From assembly GCA_033875255.1 (NCBI GenBank), contig JAWZSN010000007.1, forward strand, positions 124,001 to 188,000: a stretch of 64,000 bases of DNA. The letters are read 5' to 3'. Position numbers and translations under genes: made by a program. Source of the stretch: Marinimicrococcus sp033875255 (lineage in GTDB: Bacteria; Pseudomonadota; Alphaproteobacteria; Geminicoccales; Geminicoccaceae). Under the pieces are notes generated by a model. That model had not been told where the DNA came from and did no database searches. It was given only the letters and a program-made list of their open reading frames with translations. Below, one piece after another: positions 1 through 7,478 of this stretch (its first letter is position 1; each line of letters begins with the position of its first letter).

Positions 1-688
1 CGGCGTCGCCGACCGCCCCCTCCTGCTCCTCGACGAGGCCGGCCAGGGCCGGGTGGCCCAGCTTCTCTCCGACCATGCCTGGCTGTGGGCCCGCGGCTAT
101 GAGGAGGGTGGCCCGCAGGCGGCCTTGCTGCGGCGGCTGGTGCACTGGCTGATGAAAGAGCCCGAGCTCGAGGCCGAGGCCCTCTCGGCGGCGCCCGACG
201 GCGAGGGAATCGCCATTACCCGCCGGACACTGGGCGAGGAGCCGGTGACCCTCACCGTCACCCGCCCGGATGGCACCGGCACCGAGCTGCGCGCCGAGCC
301 CGACGCCGAGGGCATCGCCCGCACCGCCATCCCCGCCGAGCAGGACGGGCTCTACCGCATCACCGACGGCACCCGCACCGCCTACGCCACGCCGCGCCCC
401 GTCCCCTCGGCCGAGCTCGCCGACATGCGCGCCACCCCGGCCCCGCTCGGCCCCGCCGTGGAAGCCGCCGGCGGCTCCACCCGCTGGCTCGCCGAGGACG
501 GCCTGCCCGAGCTGCGCCGCGTCGCCCCCGACCGCCGCCGCCACGGCCGCGGCTGGATCGGCCTCGTCGAGAACCGCGCCTACACCGTCACCGGCGCCAC
601 CGAAACCGCCCTCCTCCCCGCCTGGCTCGCCCTGACGCTCCTCCTGGCGACGGCGGCGACGGCCTGGTGGCGCGAGGGGCGGACGTAG
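1..688 (+). CDS. C-terminal part of a large membrane protein (glutamine-amidotransferase-like, MoxR/DUF58-cluster type), 5' truncated
   Basis: The open frame enters from the window edge, with its first full codon at base 2, and ends at a TAG at 686-688, so the true start lies outside. The visible part is about 228 residues. It begins with a Rossmann-like stretch (LLLLDEAGQGRVAQLLSD, then WLWARGYEEGGPQ and LVHWLMKEP), followed by a beta-rich region and a single hydrophobic segment at the very C-terminus (about the last 25 residues, AWLALTLLLATAATAWW, then Arg). This matches the tail of the large alphaproteobacterial membrane proteins with a class I glutamine-amidotransferase-like domain that sit next to MoxR ATPase, DUF58 and DUF4159 genes. 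That family assignment is from memory of the pattern. The partner genes would lie upstream of the window and cannot be checked. Function unknown. Confidence 0.7.
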   Translation, partial: GVADRPLLLLDEAGQGRVAQLLSDHAWLWARGYEEGGPQAALLRRLVHWLMKEPELEAEALSAAPDGEGIAITRRTLGEEPVTLTVTRPDGTGTELRAEPDAEGIARTAIPAEQDGLYRITDGTRTAYATPRPVPSAELADMRATPAPLGPAVEAAGGSTRWLAEDGLPELRRVAPDRRRHGRGWIGLVENRAYTVTGATETALLPAWLALTLLLATAATAWWREGRT

Positions 689-1004
689 GGGACGGCGGTG
701 CGGGCGGGCGGCGATGGCGGTGTGCGAGGCGCTGCGCGCAGCTTTATTTTCCTTCTTTCTGTCAATTGCAAGAGGCTGCCCGCTGGATCGACTCCAACCT
801 CTATGGACCCGGGCGCCGTCACCAACTTAATGTTCGCTGCGTGCGCCTAATCATTCGGTGATGTCACAGGAAGAAACTCGCTTCCGGCAGCGGACAGTTC
901 AAAATACCTAGCGGCGTGCAGCCTTTTTCCCGTACACTTCCATGCGACCATCCAGATAATGTGCACGCCTTGGCGAGCAAATAGACCACAAGCGGAGTGC
1001 TAAC
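689..1004. other. Intergenic region, A/T-richer, with one copy of a short dispersed repeat
   Basis: No gene is supported here. After about base 740 the sequence becomes clearly richer in A and T than the preceding gene, and stays so through the HEPN gene, suggesting an acquired segment whose left boundary lies near here. Bases 728-745 carry a repeat motif shared with the 44.2-44.5 kb region (listed separately). A GGAG at 994-997 serves as ribosome binding site for the TTG-started gene at 1005. Confidence 0.5.
728..775 (+). repeat. Dispersed repeat copy (GGCGCTGCGCGC core), diverged
   Basis: The core GGCGCTGCGCGCAGCTTT at 728-745, followed by TTTCTGTCA about 10 bases later, resembles the two inverted copies at 44246-44300 and 44463-44519, where GGCGCTGCGCGCGGCTTT is followed by TTGTCAGTC. 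It is the most diverged of the three and could be chance similarity in GC-rich DNA. It lies at the edge of the A/T-rich segment. Confidence 0.35.
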
Positions 1005-2375
1005 TTGAATAGACACCGCGCGGATATAGAGTTCATACTTGCAGAAGTGGAACGATTTGCGCGCCTTCCGCGAGAAGAGTACGGGGAACTCACGTTCTAT
1101 GACGCCTTGTCACACCTGCCGCACCCCTCCGGCAGCGGGATGTTGATCTGCGGGTATGCCGCCAACTCCCGGCTGAACAAACTCGCCGAGTATGCGATTT
1201 CCAAGAGCCGCTATGTGCGCCGTGTCGCCGTCCAATCCGTCGCCAAAGAATTACAGCGCCTCATCAGCAAGCGCTTCATCGGGTACCGAGACGCACTGAC
1301 GGATCAGGCAGCAGACCGCGTAGTCGCCGCTGCAATCAAGCATGCCGCGCGGCAATGCACAGATATGACCCATATCATCCCATGTCACATCTGCCACGAC
1401 CAATCTCCCGCGCTATTCCAAATCGGCCCTGTAACCTTCATGCCGATGGAAAAATGGCTAACCATCAACAGTGACGCCATTCAAAAGTATCCGAATCATG
1501 AGATCTCACCTGACAACGAGGGGAAAAGCAAAACCCCCACTAAGATACAGCTGATGCTCGCGGAAGATACACTATCATATTACAAGTCATTCTCTTGGGT
1601 TGCGCAGATTCACGTGAAGGATTGCGAACCATCCGTTGGGCGACAGCTCGCGATGAGCATGGTCAGAAATGCAATTGACGTCCTACATCTCTTGGTTGGC
1701 GCACCCTATTCGAAGCATTTTTGCATAGAAGGCGCTGCGTTTCGTGCAGATCGACGCGGCGAAATAGCCCTCGATAGCGCCGGCGACCTGTGCTTGAGAG
1801 CGTCAATCAAATGGCGCAGAGGTCATTTCGGCGAAACTTGGTGGCAAGCGATTAACCGCGGCTCGGGAAATTTTCTTATAGAAATATTAGGCGTAGCGAT
1901 AAAAGAAGGCAACGATATCCGGAGGCCGGCTCCACTTGCGGGCCGTTTCCTTGACGCCCTGACCTGGTATGGTGAGGCAGTTCGTGACGAATTCACAGCC
2001 TCACGCATAGTGAAATATATCACGGCCATGGAACGCGTCCTTATTATCGGGTCCGAGGCGATGATAGCAGACATCATTTCTTCGCGTGGCGCCGCATTAA
2101 TGTACAACTTCGAAGTGGCTTGCGGCCGCTCGTGCGACTCCAATGCCTTGCGAAAGCGCTTCCGCCGCGTCTATGACTTTCGGTCTCGCCTGGTTCATGG
2201 ATCAAACTCACCGATGGACGACGGATTGGGAGAGATCGCTCGAGAGGCGGAGGAGCTATGCCGAGCAGTACTGAGGTGCATTGCAATCTATTACGGACAG
2301 GAGGGTTTCCTTCGCAGAGACCTTGGCAACCGAGAACTCAAAGAAGCATACGCCGCGCTCTCCTCTCCCAACTGA
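1005..2375 (+). CDS. ApeA-like HEPN-domain protein, hypothetical, probably acquired
   Basis: 456 residues from a TTG start at 1005, chosen because a GGAG lies 7 bases upstream; no signal peptide or membrane segment. The N-terminal 350 residues match nothing I recognise. The C-terminal part (about 340-440) looks like an Apea-like HEPN domain: the helix ITAMERVLIIGSEA, then YDFRSRLVHGS near residues 388-398, containing the R-x4-H motif that is the catalytic signature of HEPN ribonucleases. Known relatives include RNases in toxin-antitoxin and abortive phage-defence proteins such as ApeA, which also act as single genes. There is no obvious antitoxin neighbour. Codon choice is far less GC-biased than in adjacent genes, which points to horizontal transfer. 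A role in defence is inference; a non-catalytic HEPN scaffold is the alternative. Confidence 0.7.
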   Translation: MNRHRADIEFILAEVERFARLPREEYGELTFYDALSHLPHPSGSGMLICGYAANSRLNKLAEYAISKSRYVRRVAVQSVAKELQRLISKRFIGYRDALTDQAADRVVAAAIKHAARQCTDMTHIIPCHICHDQSPALFQIGPVTFMPMEKWLTINSDAIQKYPNHEISPDNEGKSKTPTKIQLMLAEDTLSYYKSFSWVAQIHVKDCEPSVGRQLAMSMVRNAIDVLHLLVGAPYSKHFCIEGAAFRADRRGEIALDSAGDLCLRASIKWRRGHFGETWWQAINRGSGNFLIEILGVAIKEGNDIRRPAPLAGRFLDALTWYGEAVRDEFTASRIVKYITAMERVLIIGSEAMIADIISSRGAALMYNFEVACGRSCDSNALRKRFRRVYDFRSRLVHGSNSPMDDGLGEIAREAEELCRAVLRCIAIYYGQEGFLRRDLGNRELKEAYAALSSPN

Positions 2376-2520
2376 CATCATCGACCCTGACACTGATCGT
2401 CCCTTCGAAGGTACCAGCCGCGATTCTCGGAAAGGCAATTATGGACCTTCTCGCGCTTCGGTTTGACAGCCACGCCTAGCTGGTGAGGACGATGTCGGGT
2501 GCCCTTCCCCCTTTTGCCCC

Positions 2521-2947
2521 CTACTCCTCCACCACCTCCCCCGAGCCCCCGCCTCCGCGGGAAAGTCCCGCAGCTTCGGCAGCCCATCCTTCATCGGCAG
2601 GACGGTTGCGGCGTAGTCGAGGTGGGCGGTGGGACGGAAGGAGATGGAGGGGAGGATGGCGGCGTGGACATCGGTGAAGCCGAGGGCGGGATGGCCGCTC
2701 ATCAAGTGGCCGCCGCAGCGTGAGCAGGAGTGCCGCCGGCTCATGTCGGTTCTGTTGAACCGGCCGTTCAGCCGGGCCCCCGCGTGATCCTGACCTGCTC
2801 CGCCATCCACAGGATGAAGGCCGTCACAGGGGCACCGGACCAGCTCCGGCAGCAACTGCAGTGGCAGTGGCCGATCTCGAGCAGTTCGCCTCAGGCCTCG
2901 ATCTCCACCGCACGACAAAAGCAGGTGCTCCTGTGCCCGTCGCCCAT
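2521..2947 (-). pseudogene. Decayed copy of a GFA (Mss4/CENP-V fold) family gene
   Basis: Read on the minus strand from an ATG at 2945-2947, the sequence gives MGDGHRSTCFCRAVEIEA and then an in-frame TGA (2891-2893). The rest is recognisable but broken: the zinc-ligand parts HCHCSCC and CSRCGGHLMS are in different frames because a C-tract near 2780 is one base shorter than in the intact paralogue at 4813-5241 (5 versus 6 C). A second single-base deletion in the C-tract near 2546 destroys the normal C-terminus. The core (GHPALGFTDVHAAILPSISF) is almost identical to the paralogue. A nonsense codon plus two frameshifts argues for a real pseudogene rather than one sequencing error. Confidence 0.85.
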
Positions 2948-3032
2948 CCAGGCTGCGGATCAGGTGGGCGATCGGGCACGAGGCCTGGAACCGCCGAGAC
3001 CGGCGCGGTGACCGGGGACGATGCGCCCTAGA

Positions 3033-3470
3033 TCAGTCGTACCGGTCCTCCAGCCGGTCAGTCAGCCGCTCGCCCTCCTTTACCTGAGCGTGCGCCTGCT
3101 GCAGGACGCGGAGGGTGGCCGGCTCCCAATCCGATCTGTCGAGCGCCTCGCGGAACTTCTTCTCGAGGTAGTCCTCGCCTTCCTCGACACGCTCTGCGGC
3201 AGCCTCGTCGTTGTCCTTGAACGCGGTGCTGACCTGCGTCCAGATCCGGTGCGCCGCACCGCTCGTCGTCCCGCGTTCCTGCCGCTCTCCCCCGAGGCGG
3301 ACGAGCTCCGTGTTGAGGTCGTTGACGAGCTGCCGTCGTCTCGCCGCCTGATCCCGCAGCACCTGCTTCAGCTCGGCTGCCTTGGCATGCTCGGCGGCGC
3401 GCTCGTATCCTTCTGCGCTGTCGATCGTCGTCTGGACGAGCGATGTCAGCAACGTCGTGCTCTCTGACAT
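3033..3470 (-). CDS. PA2169-family four-helix-bundle protein (DUF2383)
   Basis: 145 residues, all helical in character, with no signal peptide. The pattern LLTSLVQTTIDSAEGYERAAEHA near the N-terminus, the paired helices with LRDQAARRRQLVNDL, and HRIWTQVSTAFK followed by YLEKKFREAL, match the PA2169/DUF2383 family of ferritin-like four-helix bundles. These proteins have no assigned reaction and are often found among stress-induced genes. The ATG has AAGGA 8 bases upstream. A site matching the sigma-EcfG promoter consensus (GGAAC, 16 bases, CGTT) lies at 3510-3534 in the right orientation, about 40 bases before the start, so general-stress control is likely. Confidence 0.85.
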   Translation of the reverse strand: MSESTTLLTSLVQTTIDSAEGYERAAEHAKAAELKQVLRDQAARRRQLVNDLNTELVRLGGERQERGTTSGAAHRIWTQVSTAFKDNDEAAAERVEEGEDYLEKKFREALDRSDWEPATLRVLQQAHAQVKEGERLTDRLEDRYD

Positions 3471-3509
3471 GAGGCGATCCTTTCCGTGACTGCGGCGGTT
3501 GTCGGACGG

Positions 3510-3534
3510 AACGCCACCGCGTTCCGCTGGTTCC
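3510..3534 (-). promoter_or_regulatory. Candidate sigma-EcfG (general stress) promoter for the DUF2383 gene
   Basis: On the minus strand GGAAC (3530-3534) is followed after exactly 16 bases by CGTT (3510-3513). This equals the alphaproteobacterial EcfG consensus GGAAC-N16/17-CGTT. The predicted transcript would start about 30 bases before the ATG at 3470. The downstream product is a typical stress-family protein, which strengthens the call. Confidence 0.7.
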
Positions 3535-3731
3535 GCGCAAGGATGCCGGCCGGACCAATCGCCACCCCCTGCGGGCGAGGTCGGGCCGGAGAGGAAGGGC
3601 TCGACGGAAAGGCCTGCCCTGCGCCCCTCGTCGTCCCGCCGGCCATGGCGCTATCTCCGGCTCGGCGGCGCGCAGCGCAAGGACGGAAAGCAGAACCCCC
3701 AGGTGATCGAACAAGGCAATTTCGGTAGGTC

Positions 3732-4709
3732 ATGATGATCCTCATTTCCCTTGTCGGTGGGCTCGTTCTTCTCGTGGTCGGTGGCGAGCTGCTCGTTCGC
3801 GGCGCGGTCCAGGTCGCAGCCCGTCTCGGCGTTTCGCCTCTGGTCATCGGACTGACGCTGGTTGGCTTCGGCACGTCGACGCCCGAGCTGGTCACTTCGG
3901 TCCAGGCGGCGCTGAGCGGTTCGCCCGGGATCGCCTATGGCAACATTGTCGGGTCGAACATCGCGAACATCCTGCTGATCCTCGGCGCCTCGGCGCTGAT
4001 CACGCCCATCCTCGTCACTTCGAACGCGCTGAAGCGCGACAGCGCCGTCATGGTGGCCGTCTCCGTGCTGTTCGCCGCAGTTTCCGCGGCCATGCCCCTG
4101 GGCGTCGTCATCGGCGCGGTCTTCGTCACGGGGCTGGCGTCCTACATCTTCCTGGCATTCCGGCAGGAACGGGCGCGCCCGGCCGATCATGGAGCAGCCT
4201 ACGACAAGAGCCTCGCGGCGCAGGAGGCCGATCCCGCCCTCGTGCCGGCGGCCGGGCCGCAGCGCCCGGTGGCGGTCTCGGCCGGAATCGCCCTCGCCGG
4301 ACTAGGCCTCGTCGTCGCAGGAGGTTACCTGCTGGTCGGCGGTGCAGTCGGGCTCGCCAGGCTGGTCGGCATCTCCGAGACCGTGATCGGGCTCACGATC
4401 GTCGCCGTGGGGACGTCGATGCCCGAGCTCGTCACGTCCGTGATGGCGGCGATCCGCAAGGAGACCGACGTCGCATTCGGCAACATCGTCGGCTCGAACA
4501 TCTACAACATTCTCGGGATCGGCGGCATGACCGCGCTGATCTCGCCGACCGAGGTGCCGTCCGAGATCGTGCGGTTCGATAATCTGGTGATGATCGGCGT
4601 CTCGGCGTTGCTTGTCGCGCTCGCCTATACGGGGATGCGCATCAGCCGCCGCGAGGGCGGTCTCCTCGTCGCGGCCTATCTCGGGTACATCGCACTGCTG
4701 TGGCCATAG
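3732..4709 (+). CDS. Calcium/sodium antiporter (CaCA superfamily, YrbG-like)
   Basis: 325 residues, almost entirely hydrophobic helices. Two internally homologous alpha-repeats are plain: GFGTSTPELVTSVQAALSG then GNIVGSNIANILLILG (about residues 45-85), and AVGTSMPELVTSVMAAI then GNIVGSNIYNILGIGG (about 225-262). These inverted repeats form the ion-binding core of Na+/Ca2+ and K+-dependent exchangers in the inner membrane. The acidic residues of each GTSxPEL motif are intact, and the length is normal for the prokaryotic family. A polar loop near residues 135-170 separates the two halves. The gene runs opposite to the DUF2383 gene and away from it; no strong ribosome binding site precedes the ATG, and the ATG at 3735 is an alternative start. 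Confidence 0.93.
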   Translation: MMILISLVGGLVLLVVGGELLVRGAVQVAARLGVSPLVIGLTLVGFGTSTPELVTSVQAALSGSPGIAYGNIVGSNIANILLILGASALITPILVTSNALKRDSAVMVAVSVLFAAVSAAMPLGVVIGAVFVTGLASYIFLAFRQERARPADHGAAYDKSLAAQEADPALVPAAGPQRPVAVSAGIALAGLGLVVAGGYLLVGGAVGLARLVGISETVIGLTIVAVGTSMPELVTSVMAAIRKETDVAFGNIVGSNIYNILGIGGMTALISPTEVPSEIVRFDNLVMIGVSALLVALAYTGMRISRREGGLLVAAYLGYIALLWP

Positions 4710-4812
4710 CCGGCAGGCGTCGTCATCCCGCAACGGCCAGGTCGGCGGCGAAGCGGAACGCGAGGCAGGCGGCTGACGCGGCCGTGGCGGAGGCCGCCGG
4801 CCTTTTCTTCCC

Positions 4813-5241
4813 CTACTCCTCCACCGTCTGCCCCGAGCCCCCCGCCTCCGCGGGGAAATCCTTCAGCTTGGGCAGGCCGTCCTTCATCGGCAGGACGGTT
4901 TCGGCGTAGTTGAGGTGGAGGGTGGGGTGGAAGGAGATGGAGGGGAGGATGGCGGCGTGGACGTCGGTGAGGCCGAGGGCGGGGTGGCGGCTCATCAGGT
5001 GGCCGCCGCAGCGTGAGCAGAAGTGCCGCTCGCTCATGCCCGTCCTGTTGAACCGGCCGACCAGCCCGGCCCCCCGCGTGATCCTGACCTGCTCCGCCTT
5101 CCACAGGATGAACGCCGTCACCGGCGCCCCCGAATAGCTCCGGCAGGAGCTGCAATGACAAAAGCCCGTCTCGAGCGGCTCGCCCGCAGCCTCGATCTCC
5201 ACCGCGCCGCAAAAGCAGGTGCCTCTGTGCACATCGCCCAT
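4813..5241 (-). CDS. GFA family protein (glutathione-dependent formaldehyde-activating enzyme-like, zinc-binding)
   Basis: 142 residues from an ATG with an AGGAGGG box just upstream. The zinc ligands of the GFA/Mss4-like fold are all present: CFCGAVEIEA near the N-terminus, CHCSSCRSYSGAP around 28-40, and CSRCGGHLMS around 72-81. Proteins of this family range from Gfa of Paracoccus, once linked to adding formaldehyde to glutathione, to uncharacterised zinc proteins; many members lack proven activity. It is the intact copy of the pseudogene at 2521-2947, in the same orientation 2.3 kb away. The frame is open further upstream, but homology and the ribosome binding site place the start at 5241. 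Confidence 0.9.
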   Translation of the reverse strand: MGDVHRGTCFCGAVEIEAAGEPLETGFCHCSSCRSYSGAPVTAFILWKAEQVRITRGAGLVGRFNRTGMSERHFCSRCGGHLMSRHPALGLTDVHAAILPSISFHPTLHLNYAETVLPMKDGLPKLKDFPAEAGGSGQTVEE

Positions 5242-5434
5242 CTGCCTGCCCTCCTCGCGATCCGGAACAGACCAGCGAGGATACTCTGGACGGCCCCGTC
5301 CGCAACGCTCCGGCCGGATGATGCGCTGGACGGGCAAGGCAATGCAACACCAGGGGTTCGTGCCGTCGAGAAGGCGGTCGGGGCCGGCCCCTGGCCGCCG
5401 CTCCACCGGAGCTAGGGCCGGCCGCCGTCCGCGG

Positions 5435-6049
5435 TCAGCCGTCGCCGTCCGGCTCGGCAGTCGCGGCAGGTCGCTCGCCGATGGCGGCGGCGATCATGAT
5501 TTCCGCCATCTTCTTCGCGATCCCGGCTGCCTCGGGCATGCCGCGGACATGGGCGGTGACGATCGCTCCCTCCTTGAGAAGCGCCAGCTGCTCGGCGAGC
5601 TGCTCGGGATCGCGCGCCCCCGCCTGCGCGCAGAGCCTGCCGAGATACGCCACGATCAAGCGCTTGTGCTCGGCGGCCGTCCGGTGGGCCGGATGATCCT
5701 GGGCGCCGAACTCGCCCGCGGCGTGGATGAAGGCGCAGCCGGAAAAGCCCAGCCCCTTGAAGGCGCGGCCGCGAAACCAGTCCTCGAGCGCGTCGAACAT
5801 CGCCAGCAGGCGCTCGCGCGGATCCGGCGAGGCCTTCTCCATCTCGCCCGTGAGCCAGTCGCGGAACTGCTCGTCGCGGCGCTGCAGGGCGGCCAGGATG
5901 AGCTCGTCCTTCGAGCGGAAGTGCTTGTAGAGCGTCATCTTCGCGACGCCGGCTTCCGCCAGGATCTTGTCGATGCCGGTGGCATTGAAGCCGCCGGTGT
6001 AGAAAAGGCGCAGGGCAGCATCGACGAGCTCGTCGCGACGGGACTGCAA
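5435..6049 (-). CDS. TetR/AcrR family transcriptional repressor
   Basis: 204 residues. The N-terminal helix-turn-helix (residues 1-50: LVDAALRLFYTGGFNATGID, then AGVAKMTLYKHFRSKDELI) is typical of TetR DNA-binding domains; the C-terminal half is a variable ligand-binding helical domain. The frame stays open far upstream, but a TTG at 6047-6049 preceded by GGAGGA gives a protein of standard length that starts just before the first helix, so I use it. The gene is divergent from the AhpD-like/NTF2/hydrolase operon. Two near-identical palindromes (6069-6082 and 6163-6176) lie in the shared intergenic region, so it very probably represses both itself and the operon. Confidence 0.92.
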   Translation of the reverse strand: MQSRRDELVDAALRLFYTGGFNATGIDKILAEAGVAKMTLYKHFRSKDELILAALQRRDEQFRDWLTGEMEKASPDPRERLLAMFDALEDWFRGRAFKGLGFSGCAFIHAAGEFGAQDHPAHRTAAEHKRLIVAYLGRLCAQAGARDPEQLAEQLALLKEGAIVTAHVRGMPEAAGIAKKMAEIMIAAAIGERPAATAEPDGDG

Positions 6050-6068
6050 CTCGGTTCCTCCGAAAGCC

Positions 6069-6082
6069 AGACAGTTCTGTCT
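6069..6082. promoter_or_regulatory. TetR operator 1 (palindrome)
   Basis: AGACAG-TT-CTGTCT is a perfect 6-2-6 palindrome 20 bases in front of the tetR start codon. It shares the ACAG/CTGT core with operator 2. Binding here would block tetR expression itself. Confidence 0.7.
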
Positions 6083-6151
6083 ACGCTTGCCGCAGCATTC
6101 CTTTGAAAACAAGAGGTTTCGCCATTCGCGCGGCCTTGTGGCCAAATTGGG

Positions 6152-6181
6152 TTGACGCATAGACAGACTGGTCTGTATGTT
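6152..6181 (+). promoter_or_regulatory. Promoter with embedded TetR operator 2 for the AhpD-like operon
   Basis: A -35 box TTGACG (6152-6157) and a -10-like TATGTT (6176-6181) are 18 bases apart. Between them lies the palindrome ACAGAC-TG-GTCTGT (6163-6176). An operator placed in the promoter spacer is the classic arrangement for repression by exclusion of RNA polymerase. Confidence 0.7.
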
Positions 6182-6220
6182 CTCTTCGACACCAAGCCAC
6201 GATGACAAGGGAGGATCCCA

Positions 6221-6769
6221 ATGACCCGCATTCCGCTTCCCGCCTCCATCGACGCCGCTCCCGCCGCGGCCCGGCCGCTGCTCGAGGGCGTACAGAAGAT
6301 GCTCGGCAGCGTTCCGAACCTGTTCCGGATCACGGCCAACAGCCCCGCCTCGCTCGAAGGCTATCTCGGACTCAACGGTGCCCTGGCGAAGGGCAGCCTC
6401 AAGCCCCAGACCCGGGAGCGGATCGCCCTGGCCGTGGCCCAGATCAACGGCTGCGACTACTGCCTCTCGGCCCACTCGTACCTCGCCAAGAACCTGGCGA
6501 AGCTCGATGACGCGGAGATCGCCGCCAACCGCAACGGCACCTCGAGCGATCCGCAGGCCGATGCCGCCGTCCGCTTCGCCGTGAAGCTGGTCCGCGAGCG
6601 CGGCCAGGTGAGCGATATCGACGTGTCGGCCGTGAGGATGGCCGGCTACAGCGACGCGGAGATCGTCGAGATCGTGGCCCACGTCGCGCTCAACACGCTC
6701 ACCAACTACCTCAACGAGGCGTTCCGGACGCCGATCGATTTCCCGGTCGTGAGCGCCAGCGCCGCCTGA
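6221..6769 (+). CDS. Carboxymuconolactone decarboxylase / AhpD-like alkylhydroperoxidase family protein
   Basis: 182 residues with a GGGAGGA ribosome binding site. The centre carries the AhpD signature: INGCDYCLSAHSYLAKN with C78, C81 and H85, the redox and proton-relay residues of the alkylhydroperoxidase core. The protein has one AhpD core plus N- and C-terminal helices, normal for the peroxidase-related YnjA/AhpD-like subgroup. It probably reduces peroxides or another reactive compound. It is the first gene of the TetR-controlled operon and is followed after 77 bases by a DUF1348 gene. The true substrate cannot be read from sequence. Confidence 0.9.
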   Translation: MTRIPLPASIDAAPAAARPLLEGVQKMLGSVPNLFRITANSPASLEGYLGLNGALAKGSLKPQTRERIALAVAQINGCDYCLSAHSYLAKNLAKLDDAEIAANRNGTSSDPQADAAVRFAVKLVRERGQVSDIDVSAVRMAGYSDAEIVEIVAHVALNTLTNYLNEAFRTPIDFPVVSASAA

Positions 6770-6846
6770 CGATCAAGGACGCCGCGAACGGCGATCCCCC
6801 GACGCACCGTCCGCGGCGTCCTTCCGGCCAACGAGGAGATTTCACG

Positions 6847-7311
6847 ATGAGTCGCCCGCCGCTTCCCCCCTTCGACGAAAGCTCGGCCACGGCCAAGGTC
6901 CGGATGGCAGAGGACGCCTGGAACAGCCGGTCGCCGGAGCAGGTCGCCCTGGCCTACACACCCGACAGCCGCTGGCGGAACCGCGCCGAGATCTTCCAGG
7001 GCCGCGAGAAGATCGTCACCTTCCTGACCCGCAAATGGGCCCGGGAGCTGGACTACCGGCTCATCAAGGAGCTCTGGGCCTTTCACGGCAACAGGATCGC
7101 GGTCCGCTTCGCCTACGAGTACCGGGATGACAGCGGCTCGTGGTTTCGCGCCTACGGGAACGAGAACTGGGAATTCGCCGCGGATGGCCTGATGCGCCAC
7201 CGCGTCGCCTCCATCAACGATCTGCCGATCACCGAGGACCAGCGCCTGTTCCACTGGCCGCTGGGTACCCGCCCGGAGGATCACCCGGGCCTCTCGGCCC
7301 TGGGCCTCTAG
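6847..7311 (+). CDS. Nuclear transport factor 2-like protein (DUF1348)
   Basis: 154 residues. The pattern AEDAWNSRSPEQVALAYTPDSRWRNR followed by FLTRKWARELDYRLIKELWAF, FAYEYRDDSGSWFRAYGNENWEF and the ending LPITEDQRLFHWPLGTRPEDHPGL is the DUF1348 family, a small SnoaL/NTF2-fold cone that usually binds a hydrophobic ligand. (Each segment is quoted in part.) GAGGAGA at 6834-6840 gives the ribosome binding site. No catalytic activity is established for this family. The position in the TetR operon between an AhpD-like protein and a cysteine hydrolase suggests a shared role in detoxifying a small molecule, which is inference. Confidence 0.88.
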   Translation: MSRPPLPPFDESSATAKVRMAEDAWNSRSPEQVALAYTPDSRWRNRAEIFQGREKIVTFLTRKWARELDYRLIKELWAFHGNRIAVRFAYEYRDDSGSWFRAYGNENWEFAADGLMRHRVASINDLPITEDQRLFHWPLGTRPEDHPGLSALGL

Positions 7312-7478
7312 GAGCCGCTACGCCGGTGCCGCTCGGGCGGGGCCGGTCTTGAGGAGACCGGGCGCCCCCTCCCTTGCCGCGGACCGACGGCTCAACGAGC
7401 GGGAGAGGGCTGCCCGGGACGCCCCGGCAGCGCGAGCAAAGGCCGTGCTGCCCCACCCCAAGGCGAAGGACTACCCCG

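Noticed and set aside
5435..6682. Long N-terminal extension of the first TetR protein
   Set aside because: The open frame upstream of 6049 runs antisense through the AhpD-like gene and the operators; a TTG with GGAGGA gives a standard-length TetR.
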